From Candidatus Acidulodesulfobacterium acidiphilum (GTDB taxonomy: Bacteria; SZUA-79; Acidulodesulfobacterales; Acidulodesulfobacteraceae), in NCBI GenBank assembly GCA_008534395.1, contig SHMQ01000007.1:23164-87163 (forward strand): a stretch of DNA of 64,000 nt, in the 5' to 3' direction. Each line of letters opens with the position of its first letter. Position 1 is the first letter of the stretch. The notes beneath the pieces are model-generated. The model was not told the DNA's origin and ran no database searches. It saw only the letters and a program-made list of their open reading frames with translations. Below are positions 7,213 to 18,704 of this stretch, piece by piece. A program made the translations under genes and the position numbers.

Positions 7213-10203
7213 TCAAACGTTTTCAGGTTTTATTTTAAAATCTTTAATGCTGTCGTAAAAAGCTTCCAATCTCGTAACGTAACCGGCATCGGCATTATGC
7301 TCGTCTATTTCTATTTCAAGATAAGGTTTATGTTTCATATATTCAGCAAAGAAGTTTTTTATGAAAGAGTCGGGGCCGCATGCATAATTAGTAATATAAA
7401 CTGCATTCAATTTCGGATTATCCATGACTATTTTAGCTGCCGACAAAATTTTATGTCCCGAATGCCAGAACATGTTGTCGTGTTCTTCATAAATAGAAAC
7501 GCCCTCTATATCTAAAAAATCCATAGGCATGACTGTTTTGCCGAGAGAAGCAATTTTATTGGATATCGAAAGATTAATTCCTTCGTCCTGAGTATTATAA
7601 GTCCTTCCTATAAGCACCGTAATATCATCATAACTTTCTAATACTTCCTTGCCTTTTGTTTTTAATCTTTCATAAAATAGTTTCTGCTTATTAAGCGCTT
7701 TATCGAAAGCGGTAATAATTTTATTTTTAGATATACTGAATTTTTTAAGATTTTTTAAAAAATGGTCGATCGTCAAGTCATAATCATGTTTAACGCCGAA
7801 CAATCTTACTTCCGGCGAAATAACATGTATTTTGTTAAGCTCTATCAACGATCTGGCTATAAACGGCACTCCCTGTATATAAGGACACTGAAATGTATTT
7901 TCTTGAAAATCATGATTTTTTTCCCTGTTAACTAATGCCGGCAAAAAAACCGCTTCTATTTTTTTTTCTATCAGATTCTTTACGTGACCAGCTACTAATT
8001 TTACAGGAAAACACGTATCGGTAACGGAAAGCATATTAGATGAATTTATTATATTTCTATTTGTTTCCGTAGATAAAATAACGTTAAAACCTAAACTACT
8101 AAAAAATTCGTTATAAAATGGAAAAAGATCGTAGGTTTCGAGGCAGAAAGGAATACCAATGCGCGGTTTAGAATAATCGGATTCATTAGAGTCGGAATAT
8201 CCTTCTAACAAGAGTTCCTTTCTATACTTAAAAAAATTATCTCCTTTTTTCGTTTTGGCTTTATCTACTTCAAATATGTCGCATCTTGCTCCGTAATAAT
8301 GTGCAGGTTCATTTTCAACAACTACTTTATTAACGTCGCATAAATTTGAACATTTTAAACATTCAAAAGATTCCTGCGTATATTTCCTGTTTCTTAAATC
8401 GAAACCGACAAACTTAGACTCGGAATTATTGGTAAAAGCTATTAACGCGCTACCTATAGCTCCCGTTACTTCATTATGCCGCGGAACTATAATTTTTTTT
8501 CCGAGAAGCGTTTCAAAAGCGCTTACTACTGCTTTATTTAAAGCTACGCCTCCTTGAAAAAGTATATGTTTACCCACAGGTTTTCCAAGAACTACTTTAT
8601 TTAAATAATTTTCGACTATTGAATAAGCTAATCCCGCTATAAGCTGGTCTTTATTTGCCCCTTTCTGCTGATGCGAAACAAGGTCGGATTCCATAAATAC
8701 GGTGCATCTGTCGCCGAGATTGCAAGAACTTTCGGCGTTAAAGGCTTTATCCGAAAATTCTTTTATAATATCGATATTAAGTTTTAAAGCCTGTTCTTCA
8801 AGGAATGAACCGGTGCCTGCCGCGCATGCTTTATTCATTTCAAAATCCACTACTACGCCGTCTTGAATCCTGATATATTTTGAATCCTGTCCGCCTATTT
8901 CAAAAACTGTATCGACGTCTTTGTCTATAAATATAGACGCCGCGGCCTGTGCCGTTATTTCATTTTTTACGATGTCGGCGCCTACGTAATCGGCTATTAA
9001 ATAGCGTCCGGAGCCGGTCGTACACACCCCTTTTACCGTAACTTCTATATTGAAATTTTGTAATTCAAGATAAATTTCGTAAAGAGTGTCTCTTACTATT
9101 TCAATTGGTTTGCCGTTTGTTTTTTTGTATTTTTTAACTAACAGATTTTTATTTTCGTCTAATAAAACTACGTTGGTTGAAACGGAACCGGTATCTATGC
9201 CTATATAAACCGGAATATTGAGACCGGAAAGAGATTTAAGGGAAGTTAAACTATCCATTTCCGCATTATTAAACTTTTCATCCGCAAATTGCATGGATTT
9301 CAATCTTTCCCTATATCTGCCGGAAGATTTGTCTTTTTCTATAAATTCCCTTAGAGGTTCCAAGCCGTTAAATTTAAAATCTTTTTCGTCACGCGAAATT
9401 ATAGCTATGCCTATAGCCGGCATAACGGTATGATGCTCCGGTATTATAAGTTCGCCTTCTTTAAGCCCGAGAATATCTTTAAAGGCTCTTATCATACCTT
9501 TATTAAATGCAACTCCGCCTTGAAATATAACCGGTTTTTCAAACTTTTTACCTTTTGCTACGGTTCCTATAAAAGTTCTTGCGACCGCATAACATAATCC
9601 TGCAACAATATCTGATATAGGCGTAGAAACCTGCTGAAGATGTATCATATCCGACTTTGCGAAAACCGTGCATCTTCCCGCAATCTTAGCCGGATTTTTA
9701 GACTCAAGCGCCATATTGCCGAATTCGTTTTCTATGCTTATATGAAGTCTTTCCGCCTGTTGGTCTAGAAAAGAACCGGTGCCAGCCGCGCATAAATCGT
9801 TTAAGCCGAAGTCTTCCAAAAATATTCGACCGGTTTCTTCGTTTTTCCTTAGCATTAAAAATTTGGAGTCCTGCCCACCGATTTCTATTACGGTTTTAAC
9901 ATTCGGATAAAAATATTTTACTGCTTCCGTCTGCGCTACTAATTCATTTATGTTAGGAATACCTAAAACTTCGCCTAACGTCCGCGAACCGGAACCGGTA
10001 GCCCCTATTCCGGCAAAAAGGTTTTCAGGATATTCTTCGAATATTTTTTTTAAAACGTCATAAGCCGTTTTTATTGATTCGCCGTTAGACCTTATGTAGT
10101 CTTTCTTTATAAGATTAAGTTTATCGTCTAAAATTGCAAATTTAACTGTAGTAGAACCTATATCTATCCCAAGATAAAGCTTTTCCTTCATATTCTTTTC
10201 CAC
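7213..10203 (-). CDS. two-headed 2-hydroxyacyl-CoA dehydratase-type activase (BcrA/BadF/HgdC + DUF2229)
   Basis: 996 residues. Two tandem ASKHA ATPase domains are visible. The first starts LGIDIGSTTVKFAILD, with the cluster-cysteine motifs LCAAGTGSFL and GRCTVFAKSD. The second starts IGIDTGSVSTNVVLLD, with ACAAGTGSFL and DRCTVFMESD. In HgdC-type activators such Cys pairs from two subunits hold one [4Fe-4S] cluster, so this protein could build it internally. A CLKCSNLCD motif leads into a C-terminal DUF2229/HgdB-like region (IGIPFCLETYDLFPF, CPYIQGVPF, ACGPDSF). Family members use ATP to drive low-potential electron transfer. No dehydratase A/B subunits are nearby. It overlaps the moaD-moaE fusion by 16 nt, so the genes are probably co-transcribed. 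Confidence 0.85.
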   Translation of the reverse strand: MEKNMKEKLYLGIDIGSTTVKFAILDDKLNLIKKDYIRSNGESIKTAYDVLKKIFEEYPENLFAGIGATGSGSRTLGEVLGIPNINELVAQTEAVKYFYPNVKTVIEIGGQDSKFLMLRKNEETGRIFLEDFGLNDLCAAGTGSFLDQQAERLHISIENEFGNMALESKNPAKIAGRCTVFAKSDMIHLQQVSTPISDIVAGLCYAVARTFIGTVAKGKKFEKPVIFQGGVAFNKGMIRAFKDILGLKEGELIIPEHHTVMPAIGIAIISRDEKDFKFNGLEPLREFIEKDKSSGRYRERLKSMQFADEKFNNAEMDSLTSLKSLSGLNIPVYIGIDTGSVSTNVVLLDENKNLLVKKYKKTNGKPIEIVRDTLYEIYLELQNFNIEVTVKGVCTTGSGRYLIADYVGADIVKNEITAQAAASIFIDKDVDTVFEIGGQDSKYIRIQDGVVVDFEMNKACAAGTGSFLEEQALKLNIDIIKEFSDKAFNAESSCNLGDRCTVFMESDLVSHQQKGANKDQLIAGLAYSIVENYLNKVVLGKPVGKHILFQGGVALNKAVVSAFETLLGKKIIVPRHNEVTGAIGSALIAFTNNSESKFVGFDLRNRKYTQESFECLKCSNLCDVNKVVVENEPAHYYGARCDIFEVDKAKTKKGDNFFKYRKELLLEGYSDSNESDYSKPRIGIPFCLETYDLFPFYNEFFSSLGFNVILSTETNRNIINSSNMLSVTDTCFPVKLVAGHVKNLIEKKIEAVFLPALVNREKNHDFQENTFQCPYIQGVPFIARSLIELNKIHVISPEVRLFGVKHDYDLTIDHFLKNLKKFSISKNKIITAFDKALNKQKLFYERLKTKGKEVLESYDDITVLIGRTYNTQDEGINLSISNKIASLGKTVMPMDFLDIEGVSIYEEHDNMFWHSGHKILSAAKIVMDNPKLNAVYITNYACGPDSFIKNFFAEYMKHKPYLEIEIDEHNADAGYVTRLEAFYDSIKDFKIKPENV

Positions 10204-10874
10204 TTACCGCCTTCTTCGAATATTTCTTTTTTCCATATAGGAACAGTCTCTTTTATTGCGTCTATTAAAAATTTTGAAGCCAGATAAGAATCTTCCCTGT
10301 GCGGACTTGAAACGCCAATGGAGATGGATATTTCTCCAATTTCCATTTTTCCGGTTCTATGTACTATGCAAACTTTTAATATATTATATTTGTTAAACGC
10401 TTCTTTTATCAACTTTTTGATTTCTTTAACCGCCATTTCTTCATAAGCTTCATAGTAAAGATACTCTACCGGTTTTCCGTCTTCATTATCTCTTACCGTT
10501 CCGTTAAATAAAAGCACGGAACCAGAGGAAGAATCGGAAACAAAATCAAGAACTTCATTGCAGTTTATTCTTTCAGCCGTTATTTTAATATTAAAAGCGG
10601 CATCCGCAATAGAATAAAAAGAGGAAACTCCGCCGCTTACCGGCATAATAACCGTGATTTCGTCTCCTTCCGACAATTTTTTTCCGGCGTCGGCATATTC
10701 CTGATTAACGGCATACTTAGATACTTTAAGAATATTTTTTATGTCGGGATAACTTGTTTCCATTATTGAAATAATATCTTTTACCGATGAACCTTCTTTT
10801 ACGGTAAAATCTAATAAATTTTTCCCTATTAATTCTTTTAAAGCGGCAAATAATCTTACTTTTATATTTATCAT
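10188..10874 (-). CDS. MoaD-MoaE fusion, molybdopterin synthase
   Basis: 228 residues. Residues 1-82 are a ubiquitin-like MoaD ending VIMPVSGG, whose diglycine (81-82) normally becomes the C-terminal thiocarboxylate that donates sulfur. Residues 90-228 are MoaE, with LLFNGTVRDNEDG, YLYYEAYEEMA, HRTGKMEIGE, SSPHREDSY and the conserved end PIWKKEIFEEGGKW. Molybdopterin synthase converts cPMP to molybdopterin. In the fusion the diglycine is internal, so it would need cleavage, or a separate MoaD would be needed, as discussed for mycobacterial MoaX. It lies 24 nt downstream of moaB and overlaps the activase gene. Confidence 0.92.
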   Translation of the reverse strand: MINIKVRLFAALKELIGKNLLDFTVKEGSSVKDIISIMETSYPDIKNILKVSKYAVNQEYADAGKKLSEGDEITVIMPVSGGVSSFYSIADAAFNIKITAERINCNEVLDFVSDSSSGSVLLFNGTVRDNEDGKPVEYLYYEAYEEMAVKEIKKLIKEAFNKYNILKVCIVHRTGKMEIGEISISIGVSSPHREDSYLASKFLIDAIKETVPIWKKEIFEEGGKWKRI

Positions 10875-10898
10875 ATATATTATTTTAAGGTTGTTATT

Positions 10899-11426
10899 TT
10901 AAGAAAGGTGTTTTGAAATTTCATAATAAAGATGTCCCATTTCTTTAAGGATTATATTATTCATAGCAAGCGTTACGGCATTAATAGAACCGGGAACGGA
11001 AAAAATTACCTTTCCGTTGTATATCCCTGCGGAAGCGCGGGACATTATTGCGGAGGTACCTATTTCGTTATAGCTTAAACTCCTGAACAGCTCCCCAAAA
11101 CCGTATAATTCTTTATCGTATATATTTTTTAATGTTTCGTAAGTTATGTCTTTGTAAGAAACGCCGGTTCCGCCGTTTATAATAACAGAATCGATTTTCG
11201 GCTTATGTTCCGCACCGCAAACCTTGACGATTAAGCTCTCAAGTAAATCTTCGTCGTCTTTTATTAAAGCGTAGCCCGATACTTCATGTCCTGCCGACGC
11301 AAGCGCTTTTTTTATATAATCTCCGCTTTCGTCTTCGCTTTCTTTTCTTGAGTCGCTCAGCGTTATAATATAAACGTTAAGCGGCTTGTTAGCGTTAATA
11401 TTTTTTTTATGCTCGATATGCCCCAT
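10899..11426 (-). CDS. moaB: MoaB/MogA-type molybdopterin adenylyltransferase
   Basis: 175 residues of the MoCF-biosynthesis fold. Characteristic parts are YIITLSDSR near the start, SVIINGGTGVSYKD (the GGTG motif that contacts molybdopterin), FRSLSYNEIGTSAIMSRASAGI and the late FSVPGS. It would adenylylate molybdopterin before molybdenum insertion. It is the first gene of a small minus-strand group with the MoaD-MoaE fusion, so the window supplies the later steps of molybdenum cofactor synthesis. Whether it functions as MoaB or MogA cannot be settled from sequence alone. Confidence 0.88.
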   Translation of the reverse strand: MGHIEHKKNINANKPLNVYIITLSDSRKESEDESGDYIKKALASAGHEVSGYALIKDDEDLLESLIVKVCGAEHKPKIDSVIINGGTGVSYKDITYETLKNIYDKELYGFGELFRSLSYNEIGTSAIMSRASAGIYNGKVIFSVPGSINAVTLAMNNIILKEMGHLYYEISKHLS

Positions 11427-11499
11427 ATTACATAAATTTTAAACTAATAAGCGAAAAATGTCAATTTTCTTATACCTGTTATACCTGCATTAAAAAAAA

Positions 11500-11570
11500 G
11501 TCAGATTAATTTCATGCAACATCTTTTATCGTTAATTGTTTCTTTTCGTGTGAATAAAATAAAATCTGAC
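11500..11570. repeat. hairpin repeat with conserved loop (copy 1)
   Basis: Outer arms GTCAGATT and AATCTGAC close a 71-nt element whose loop contains TTTTATCGTTAATTGTTT, preceded by ACAT. The same loop and outer arms occur at 44685-44761. A-rich DNA on the left and T-rich DNA on the right make it a plausible bidirectional terminator between groEL and moaB. The inner left arm has decayed compared with the copy at 44685. Confidence 0.7.
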
Positions 11571-11601
11571 ACTTTTTTCTTTATTTTTTTATATAAAACA
11601 A

Positions 11602-11642
11602 AAGTGCCGAAAATACTTAAGTTTAAAATATTTTCGGCACTT
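11602..11642 (-). terminator. groEL terminator
   Basis: A perfect 14-bp stem (AAGTGCCGAAAATA and its complement) with a 13-nt loop, followed on the minus strand by TTTTGTTTT. It sits 46 nt beyond the groEL stop codon. Confidence 0.85.
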
Positions 11643-11687
11643 GTTTGTTTATTTAAACAGCAATTTATTTATTCTAAGCGGCATCAA

Positions 11688-13343
<1,656 letters not shown>

Positions 13344-13380
13344 TTAAATTTGAATTTAAATTATTAAATTTTAAAATTTC

Positions 13381-13671
13381 TTATTTTTCTACTATAGCCA
13401 AGATGTCGTCTTCTTTCATAATAAGATATTCCTTATCGTCAATTTTTACGTCGTTTCCTGAATATTTTGCAAATAAAACGATATCGCCTACTTTAACGTC
13501 CATCGGGATTTTTTTCCCGTCTTCTAAAATTCTGCCGTTTCCCGCAGCGACGACTTTGCCCTGCATAGGCTTTTCTTTCGCAGAATCAGGAATAAATAAT
13601 CCTCCCTTAGTTTTTTCTTCTTCCTGAAGTCTTTCTACTAAGACTCTGTCTTGCAATGGTTTAACTTTCAT
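13381..13671 (-). CDS. groS: co-chaperonin GroES (Hsp10)
   Basis: 96 residues with the standard GroES layout: [12 protein letters not shown] at the start, then the mobile loop [19 protein letters not shown] that binds GroEL, the roof region near [11 protein letters not shown], and the C-terminal VDDKEYLI-like segment ending ILAIVEK. It caps the GroEL ring. It is the first gene of the groSL operon with an AGGAG-type ribosome site, and it sits directly behind a CIRCE operator. Confidence 0.98.
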   Translation of the reverse strand: MKVKPLQDRVLVERLQEEEKTKGGLFIPDSAKEKPMQGKVVAAGNGRILEDGKKIPMDVKVGDIVLFAKYSGNDVKIDDKEYLIMKEDDILAIVEK

Positions 13672-13725
13672 AAACTTCTTCTCCTTATTTAAATTTAATT
13701 TAATTCATAAACAAAATTAAAATTT

Positions 13726-13752
13726 TTAGCACTTATTAGCTTTGAGTGCTAA
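13726..13752 (-). promoter_or_regulatory. CIRCE operator (HrcA box)
   Basis: TTAGCACTT - 9 nt - GAGTGCTAA on the plus strand matches the CIRCE consensus (TTAGCACTC-N9-GAGTGCTAA) with one mismatch. It lies between the groES promoter and start codon, where HrcA binding would repress the operon. No hrcA gene is in the window. Confidence 0.92.
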
Positions 13753-13759
13753 CCTTTTT

Positions 13760-13788
13760 AATATACACTTATGCTTTTAAAAAAACAA
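13760..13788 (-). promoter_or_regulatory. groSL sigma-70-type promoter
   Basis: On the minus strand, TTGTTT (13788-13783), a 17-nt spacer and TATATT (13765-13760). The CIRCE operator begins 7 nt downstream of the -10 box, the usual arrangement for HrcA-controlled chaperone operons. Confidence 0.65.
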
Positions 13789-13949
13789 TATCATAAATCT
13801 TTAACTATTTTGTAATTAATTTAAGATATTTTATATTGACAGATAAATAATCGATATTTTCTTTATATTTTTCGATTATTTGTAATTTTATTACGTTTTA
13901 CTTATATTTTCAATTTTATTTTTTTATTTTATCGTCAATTTAAAAGTGA

Positions 13950-13955
13950 TATAAT
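13950..13955 (+). promoter_or_regulatory. -10 box 8 nt before the ABC ATPase start (probable leaderless mRNA)
   Basis: A consensus TATAAT ends 8 nt before the ATG at 13964, so transcription would start at or almost at the start codon. No Shine-Dalgarno sequence is visible. The -35 region is only weakly recognisable. Confidence 0.4.
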
Positions 13956-13963
13956 TGAATTAA

Positions 13964-14686
13964 ATGGAAAAATATATTCTCGAAATAAACGGCTTAACAA
14001 AAAACTTTAATCGCTTAAAGGTCTTAAGCGAAGTTAGTTTTAAAATTAAATACGGTGATTTTTTTGGATTAATAGGTCCCAACGGCGCAGGAAAATCCAC
14101 TCTTTTAAAAATTTTATACGGAATAGTAATTCCTGATTCCGGAAATATTTCTATTAACGGATTGGATTTTTTATATAATTATAAAAAAATTAAATATTCT
14201 TTAGGAATAGTCCCGCAGGAAGATAATTTAGACGAAGATCTGTCCGTTAACGATAATCTGACCGTATATTCAAAATATTTCGGAATTACCGGCGTCGAAT
14301 CTCGCAGGCGCGCAAACGAACTTCTAAATTTTTTCGATATGGGCGAAAAAAAATATTTTAAAGTTTCGGAACTTTCCGGCGGATTAAAAAGACGGCTTAT
14401 GATTGCCAGAGCATTAATCAACAATCCGTCCTTAATTATATTAGACGAGCCTACAAGCGGATTAGATCCCGAATACAGGCAAAATATATGGGAAAAACTT
14501 AAGGCATTAAATAGGAACGGGGTTACTATTCTTATGTCCACGCATTATATGGAAGAAGCGGAACGGCTTTTTAAAAACATTATAATATTAAATCACGGCA
14601 ATATCGTTTTTAACGGCGCTATTAGCGAAATTACCCTTAATAAAAAATCTTTGGAAGAAATTTTTCTTGACATCACAAAAACATAA
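13964..14686 (+). CDS. ABC transporter ATP-binding protein (ABC-2 exporter type)
   Basis: 240 residues with a complete nucleotide-binding domain: Walker A GPNGAGKST near residue 38, Q-loop VPQEDNLD, signature LSGGLKRR, Walker B LIILDEPTSGLD and H-loop STHYMEE. This is the DrrA/NodI-like subfamily that powers ABC-2 membrane proteins, and the permease follows 64 nt downstream. The substrate is unknown; related pairs export drugs, polysaccharides or lipids. A REP-like palindrome has been inserted between the two genes. Confidence 0.93.
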   Translation: MEKYILEINGLTKNFNRLKVLSEVSFKIKYGDFFGLIGPNGAGKSTLLKILYGIVIPDSGNISINGLDFLYNYKKIKYSLGIVPQEDNLDEDLSVNDNLTVYSKYFGITGVESRRRANELLNFFDMGEKKYFKVSELSGGLKRRLMIARALINNPSLIILDEPTSGLDPEYRQNIWEKLKALNRNGVTILMSTHYMEEAERLFKNIIILNHGNIVFNGAISEITLNKKSLEEIFLDITKT

Positions 14687-14704
14687 ATTCATCATTAACA
14701 AACA

Positions 14705-14752
14705 GCAGGGACAGAATTTAACTCTGTCCCTGCCACAAAATGGTTATAAATG
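14705..14752 (+). repeat. REP-like 29-nt palindrome plus flank (copy 2)
   Basis: A palindrome at 14705-14733 with arms GCAGGGACAGA and TCTGTCCCTGC is followed by CACAAAATGGTTATAAATGG. The flank is nearly identical to that of copy 1 at 881, while the palindrome core differs. The ATG of the downstream permease (14750) lies in this flank. Confidence 0.7.
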
Positions 14753-15547
14753 GAACTTTTAAAAAAAGTAAACAAAACAAATTCAAATTTAAGCAAAAGT
14801 TTATTTACCGTTTTTTACCGTAACTATTTAGTATGGCTAAAATATTACAAACCCGGCATAATAGGAGATATTCTTGAGCCGCTTTTATATCTTGCCGCTT
14901 TAGGATTTGGAATAGGCAGATTTATCCATAATATAAACGGAATATCTTACGTTAAATATATAGTTCCGGGAATAATTGCCTCTTCTTCAATGTATGCGGC
15001 GGCATTCGAATCGACTTTCGGCGCATATACGAGAATGGTTACGAACGGGATTTATCAGGCAATTTTACTTACCCCCATAGGCATAGAAGACATAGTTTCC
15101 GGCGAGATTCTTTGGGGAACGGCAAAAGCTTTTATGAGCGGAACCGCCGTATTGATAATCGGAGCGGTTTTCGGGTGGATAATATCGCCTGCGGCTCTTA
15201 TTATCCCTATTGTCATCGTTCTAAACGGGATATTGTTTTCTTCGTTATCGCTGTTAATAACATCATTTTCGCCGTCGTACGACTTTTTTTCCTATTATTT
15301 TACTATAGCAATATCTACTATGTTTTTATTCTCCGGCGTATTTTATCCTGTTTCTTCCCTACCTTATTTAATCAGATATTTCGTTTATATTATGCCTCTA
15401 TATTACACCGTAAGTATAATGAGAATGCTTGACGAAGGCAAAATTAATCCGGTTTTGTTATTTTCCTATTTGTCGATAATTATATTATTTGCGCTTATAT
15501 TTTTTTATGCATCGGTTTATTTTATAAAAAAAAGAGTTATAAAATAA
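14750..15547 (+). CDS. ABC-2 type transporter permease (NodJ/DrrB-like)
   Basis: 265 residues with six hydrophobic segments typical of ABC2_membrane proteins. A cytoplasmic N-terminus (VFYRNYLVWLKYYKPGIIGDILEPLLYL) leads into helix 1. The middle has YVKYIVPGIIASSSMYAAAFE, and the SGVFYPVSSLPYLIRYFVYIMPLYYTV stretch is the family signature. It should dimerise and pair with the ATPase encoded upstream as an exporter. The start codon lies within the REP-flank sequence and no clear ribosome site is visible, so translation may depend on coupling or on a repeat-derived start. Confidence 0.9.
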   Translation: MELLKKVNKTNSNLSKSLFTVFYRNYLVWLKYYKPGIIGDILEPLLYLAALGFGIGRFIHNINGISYVKYIVPGIIASSSMYAAAFESTFGAYTRMVTNGIYQAILLTPIGIEDIVSGEILWGTAKAFMSGTAVLIIGAVFGWIISPAALIIPIVIVLNGILFSSLSLLITSFSPSYDFFSYYFTIAISTMFLFSGVFYPVSSLPYLIRYFVYIMPLYYTVSIMRMLDEGKINPVLLFSYLSIIILFALIFFYASVYFIKKRVIK

Positions 15548-15550
15548 ATT

Positions 15551-16096
15551 TTAAAGTTTCGGCAGGGTTATGCCGACCTGAGACTGGTATTTGCCTTTTT
15601 TGTCTTTATAGGAAACCCTAGGCTCTTCGCCTTCAAAAAAAAGAACCTGGGCAATACCTTCATTGGCGTAAATTTTAGCGGGAAGCGGGGTGGTATTAGA
15701 TATTTCCAAGGTAACGTATCCTTCCCATTCCGGTTCAAACGGTGTAACGTTAACTACTATACCGCATCTGGCATATGTAGATTTGCCGAGGCATATGGTG
15801 ACCACGTTTCTTGGTATTTTAAAATATTCAACCGATCTGCCGAGCGCAAAAGAATTAGGCGGAACTATGCAGACGTCCGATACTAGGTCTATAAAAGACT
15901 TCGAATCGAAGTTTTTAGGATCGACTACCGTATTATTGATATTAGTAAATATTTTAAATTCGTTTGATATACGCAAATCATAACCGAAGGAAGAAACGCC
16001 GTAAGATATAACTCCGTTTCTTACTTGTGAACTTTCAAAAGGGCTTATCATCCCTTCTTTAGCTTTTTCTTCGATCCATTTGTCGTTTTTAATCAT
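15551..16096 (-). CDS. dcd: dCTP deaminase
   Basis: 181 residues. It turns dCTP into dUTP (or directly dUMP in bifunctional members) for dTTP synthesis. Motifs are [60 protein letters not shown] (catalytic Ser, Arg and Glu region) and [13 protein letters not shown] near the C-terminus. Length is near the family norm. It converges with the ABC permease, whose stop is only 3 nt away. Confidence 0.95.
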   Translation of the reverse strand: MIKNDKWIEEKAKEGMISPFESSQVRNGVISYGVSSFGYDLRISNEFKIFTNINNTVVDPKNFDSKSFIDLVSDVCIVPPNSFALGRSVEYFKIPRNVVTICLGKSTYARCGIVVNVTPFEPEWEGYVTLEISNTTPLPAKIYANEGIAQVLFFEGEEPRVSYKDKKGKYQSQVGITLPKL

Positions 16097-16132
16097 ATAT
16101 TAAAATATTTTTTATAAATTATTAATGTTAAT

Positions 16133-16816
16133 TTATAAATTAAAGTTTAAAATAAAATCGGTTATTTCGTCCGGATCATCCATGATTTTAATTATATCAA
16201 AATCTTTTGAGGAAATATAAGATTTTTTTAAAGTATTGCTTTTAATCCAGTCTATTAATCCTTTCCAATAGTCAGAGCCGTATAAAATTACCGGAAAAGG
16301 TTTTGTTTTACCGGTCTGAATCAATTCTACGGTTTCAAAAAGTTCGTCTAAAGTTCCGAAACCTCCGGGCATCATAATATATGCGGAAGCATATCTTACA
16401 AGCATAACTTTTCTTACGAAAAAATATTTAAACTCTAAAGTTACGTCGGCAAATTTGTTAAGGGTCTGCTCATGCGGAAGTTTAATATTTAATCCTACCG
16501 AACTCACGTTTAAACCGTGCTGTTCCTTGGCTTCCCTGCATCCCCTGTTTGCGGCTTCCATTACTCCCGGACCTCCGCCTGAAATTATGGAAAAACCCTT
16601 TAAAGCTAATTTATGAGCCAATTCTTTAGTTTGTAAATATACTTCTTCATTTTCCTTTACTCTTGCACTTCCGTATATAGTTACAGCCGGACATACCGAC
16701 GGCAATATATCGAACCCGTCCACAAATTCCCCTATAATCCTAAAAAGCCGCCATGGTTCCGTATGGTCAAACGAATTTAGTTCGTATCTTTTTATATCTT
16801 CTTTTTTAATAGGCAT
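16133..16816 (-). CDS. LOG-family nucleotide-monophosphate phosphoribohydrolase-like protein
   Basis: 227-residue Rossmann-fold protein with the two LOG marks: SGGGPGVMEAANRGCREA near residue 80 and MMPGGFGTLDELFETVELIQTGK near residue 150. LOG enzymes cleave the N-glycosidic bond of nucleoside monophosphates (cytokinin-type or housekeeping AMP/CMP). The SGGGPG...PGGFGT pair carries the substrate Arg/Glu network. The N-terminal extension (about 40 residues, with EPWRLFRIIGEFVDGFD) fits the longer TIGR00730-type bacterial members. The exact substrate is not predictable. Confidence 0.9.
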   Translation of the reverse strand: MPIKKEDIKRYELNSFDHTEPWRLFRIIGEFVDGFDILPSVCPAVTIYGSARVKENEEVYLQTKELAHKLALKGFSIISGGGPGVMEAANRGCREAKEQHGLNVSSVGLNIKLPHEQTLNKFADVTLEFKYFFVRKVMLVRYASAYIMMPGGFGTLDELFETVELIQTGKTKPFPVILYGSDYWKGLIDWIKSNTLKKSYISSKDFDIIKIMDDPDEITDFILNFNL

Positions 16817-16841
16817 AATTTATTTTAAAAAATTTTAAAGG

Positions 16842-16903
16842 AAAAGCAGAGGTAAAACATTTAAATATTAATTTATAAATTTAACGGTTTCCCCTCTGCT
16901 TTT
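16842..16903 (-). terminator. possible terminator after the ferredoxin gene
   Basis: Arms AAAAGCAGAGG (16842-16852) and its complement (16893-16903) flank a loop of about 40 nt, 32 nt beyond the ferredoxin stop on the minus strand, with T-rich DNA following. The long loop makes it weaker than a classic terminator. Confidence 0.5.
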
Positions 16904-16934
16904 AAATAAGATTAAATTTGATTGGTTTTATACA

Positions 16935-18586
<1,652 letters not shown>

Positions 18587-18704
18587 ATTGCAACGTCCCC
18601 TAAAAGTTAATTAAATTCAATTATTAGATTAATTTTTAAAAAATCTTAAACATTATACCACTTTTTTTATGTTTTAAAAATATTTTCTTTTATTTTTTTA
18701 TAGC

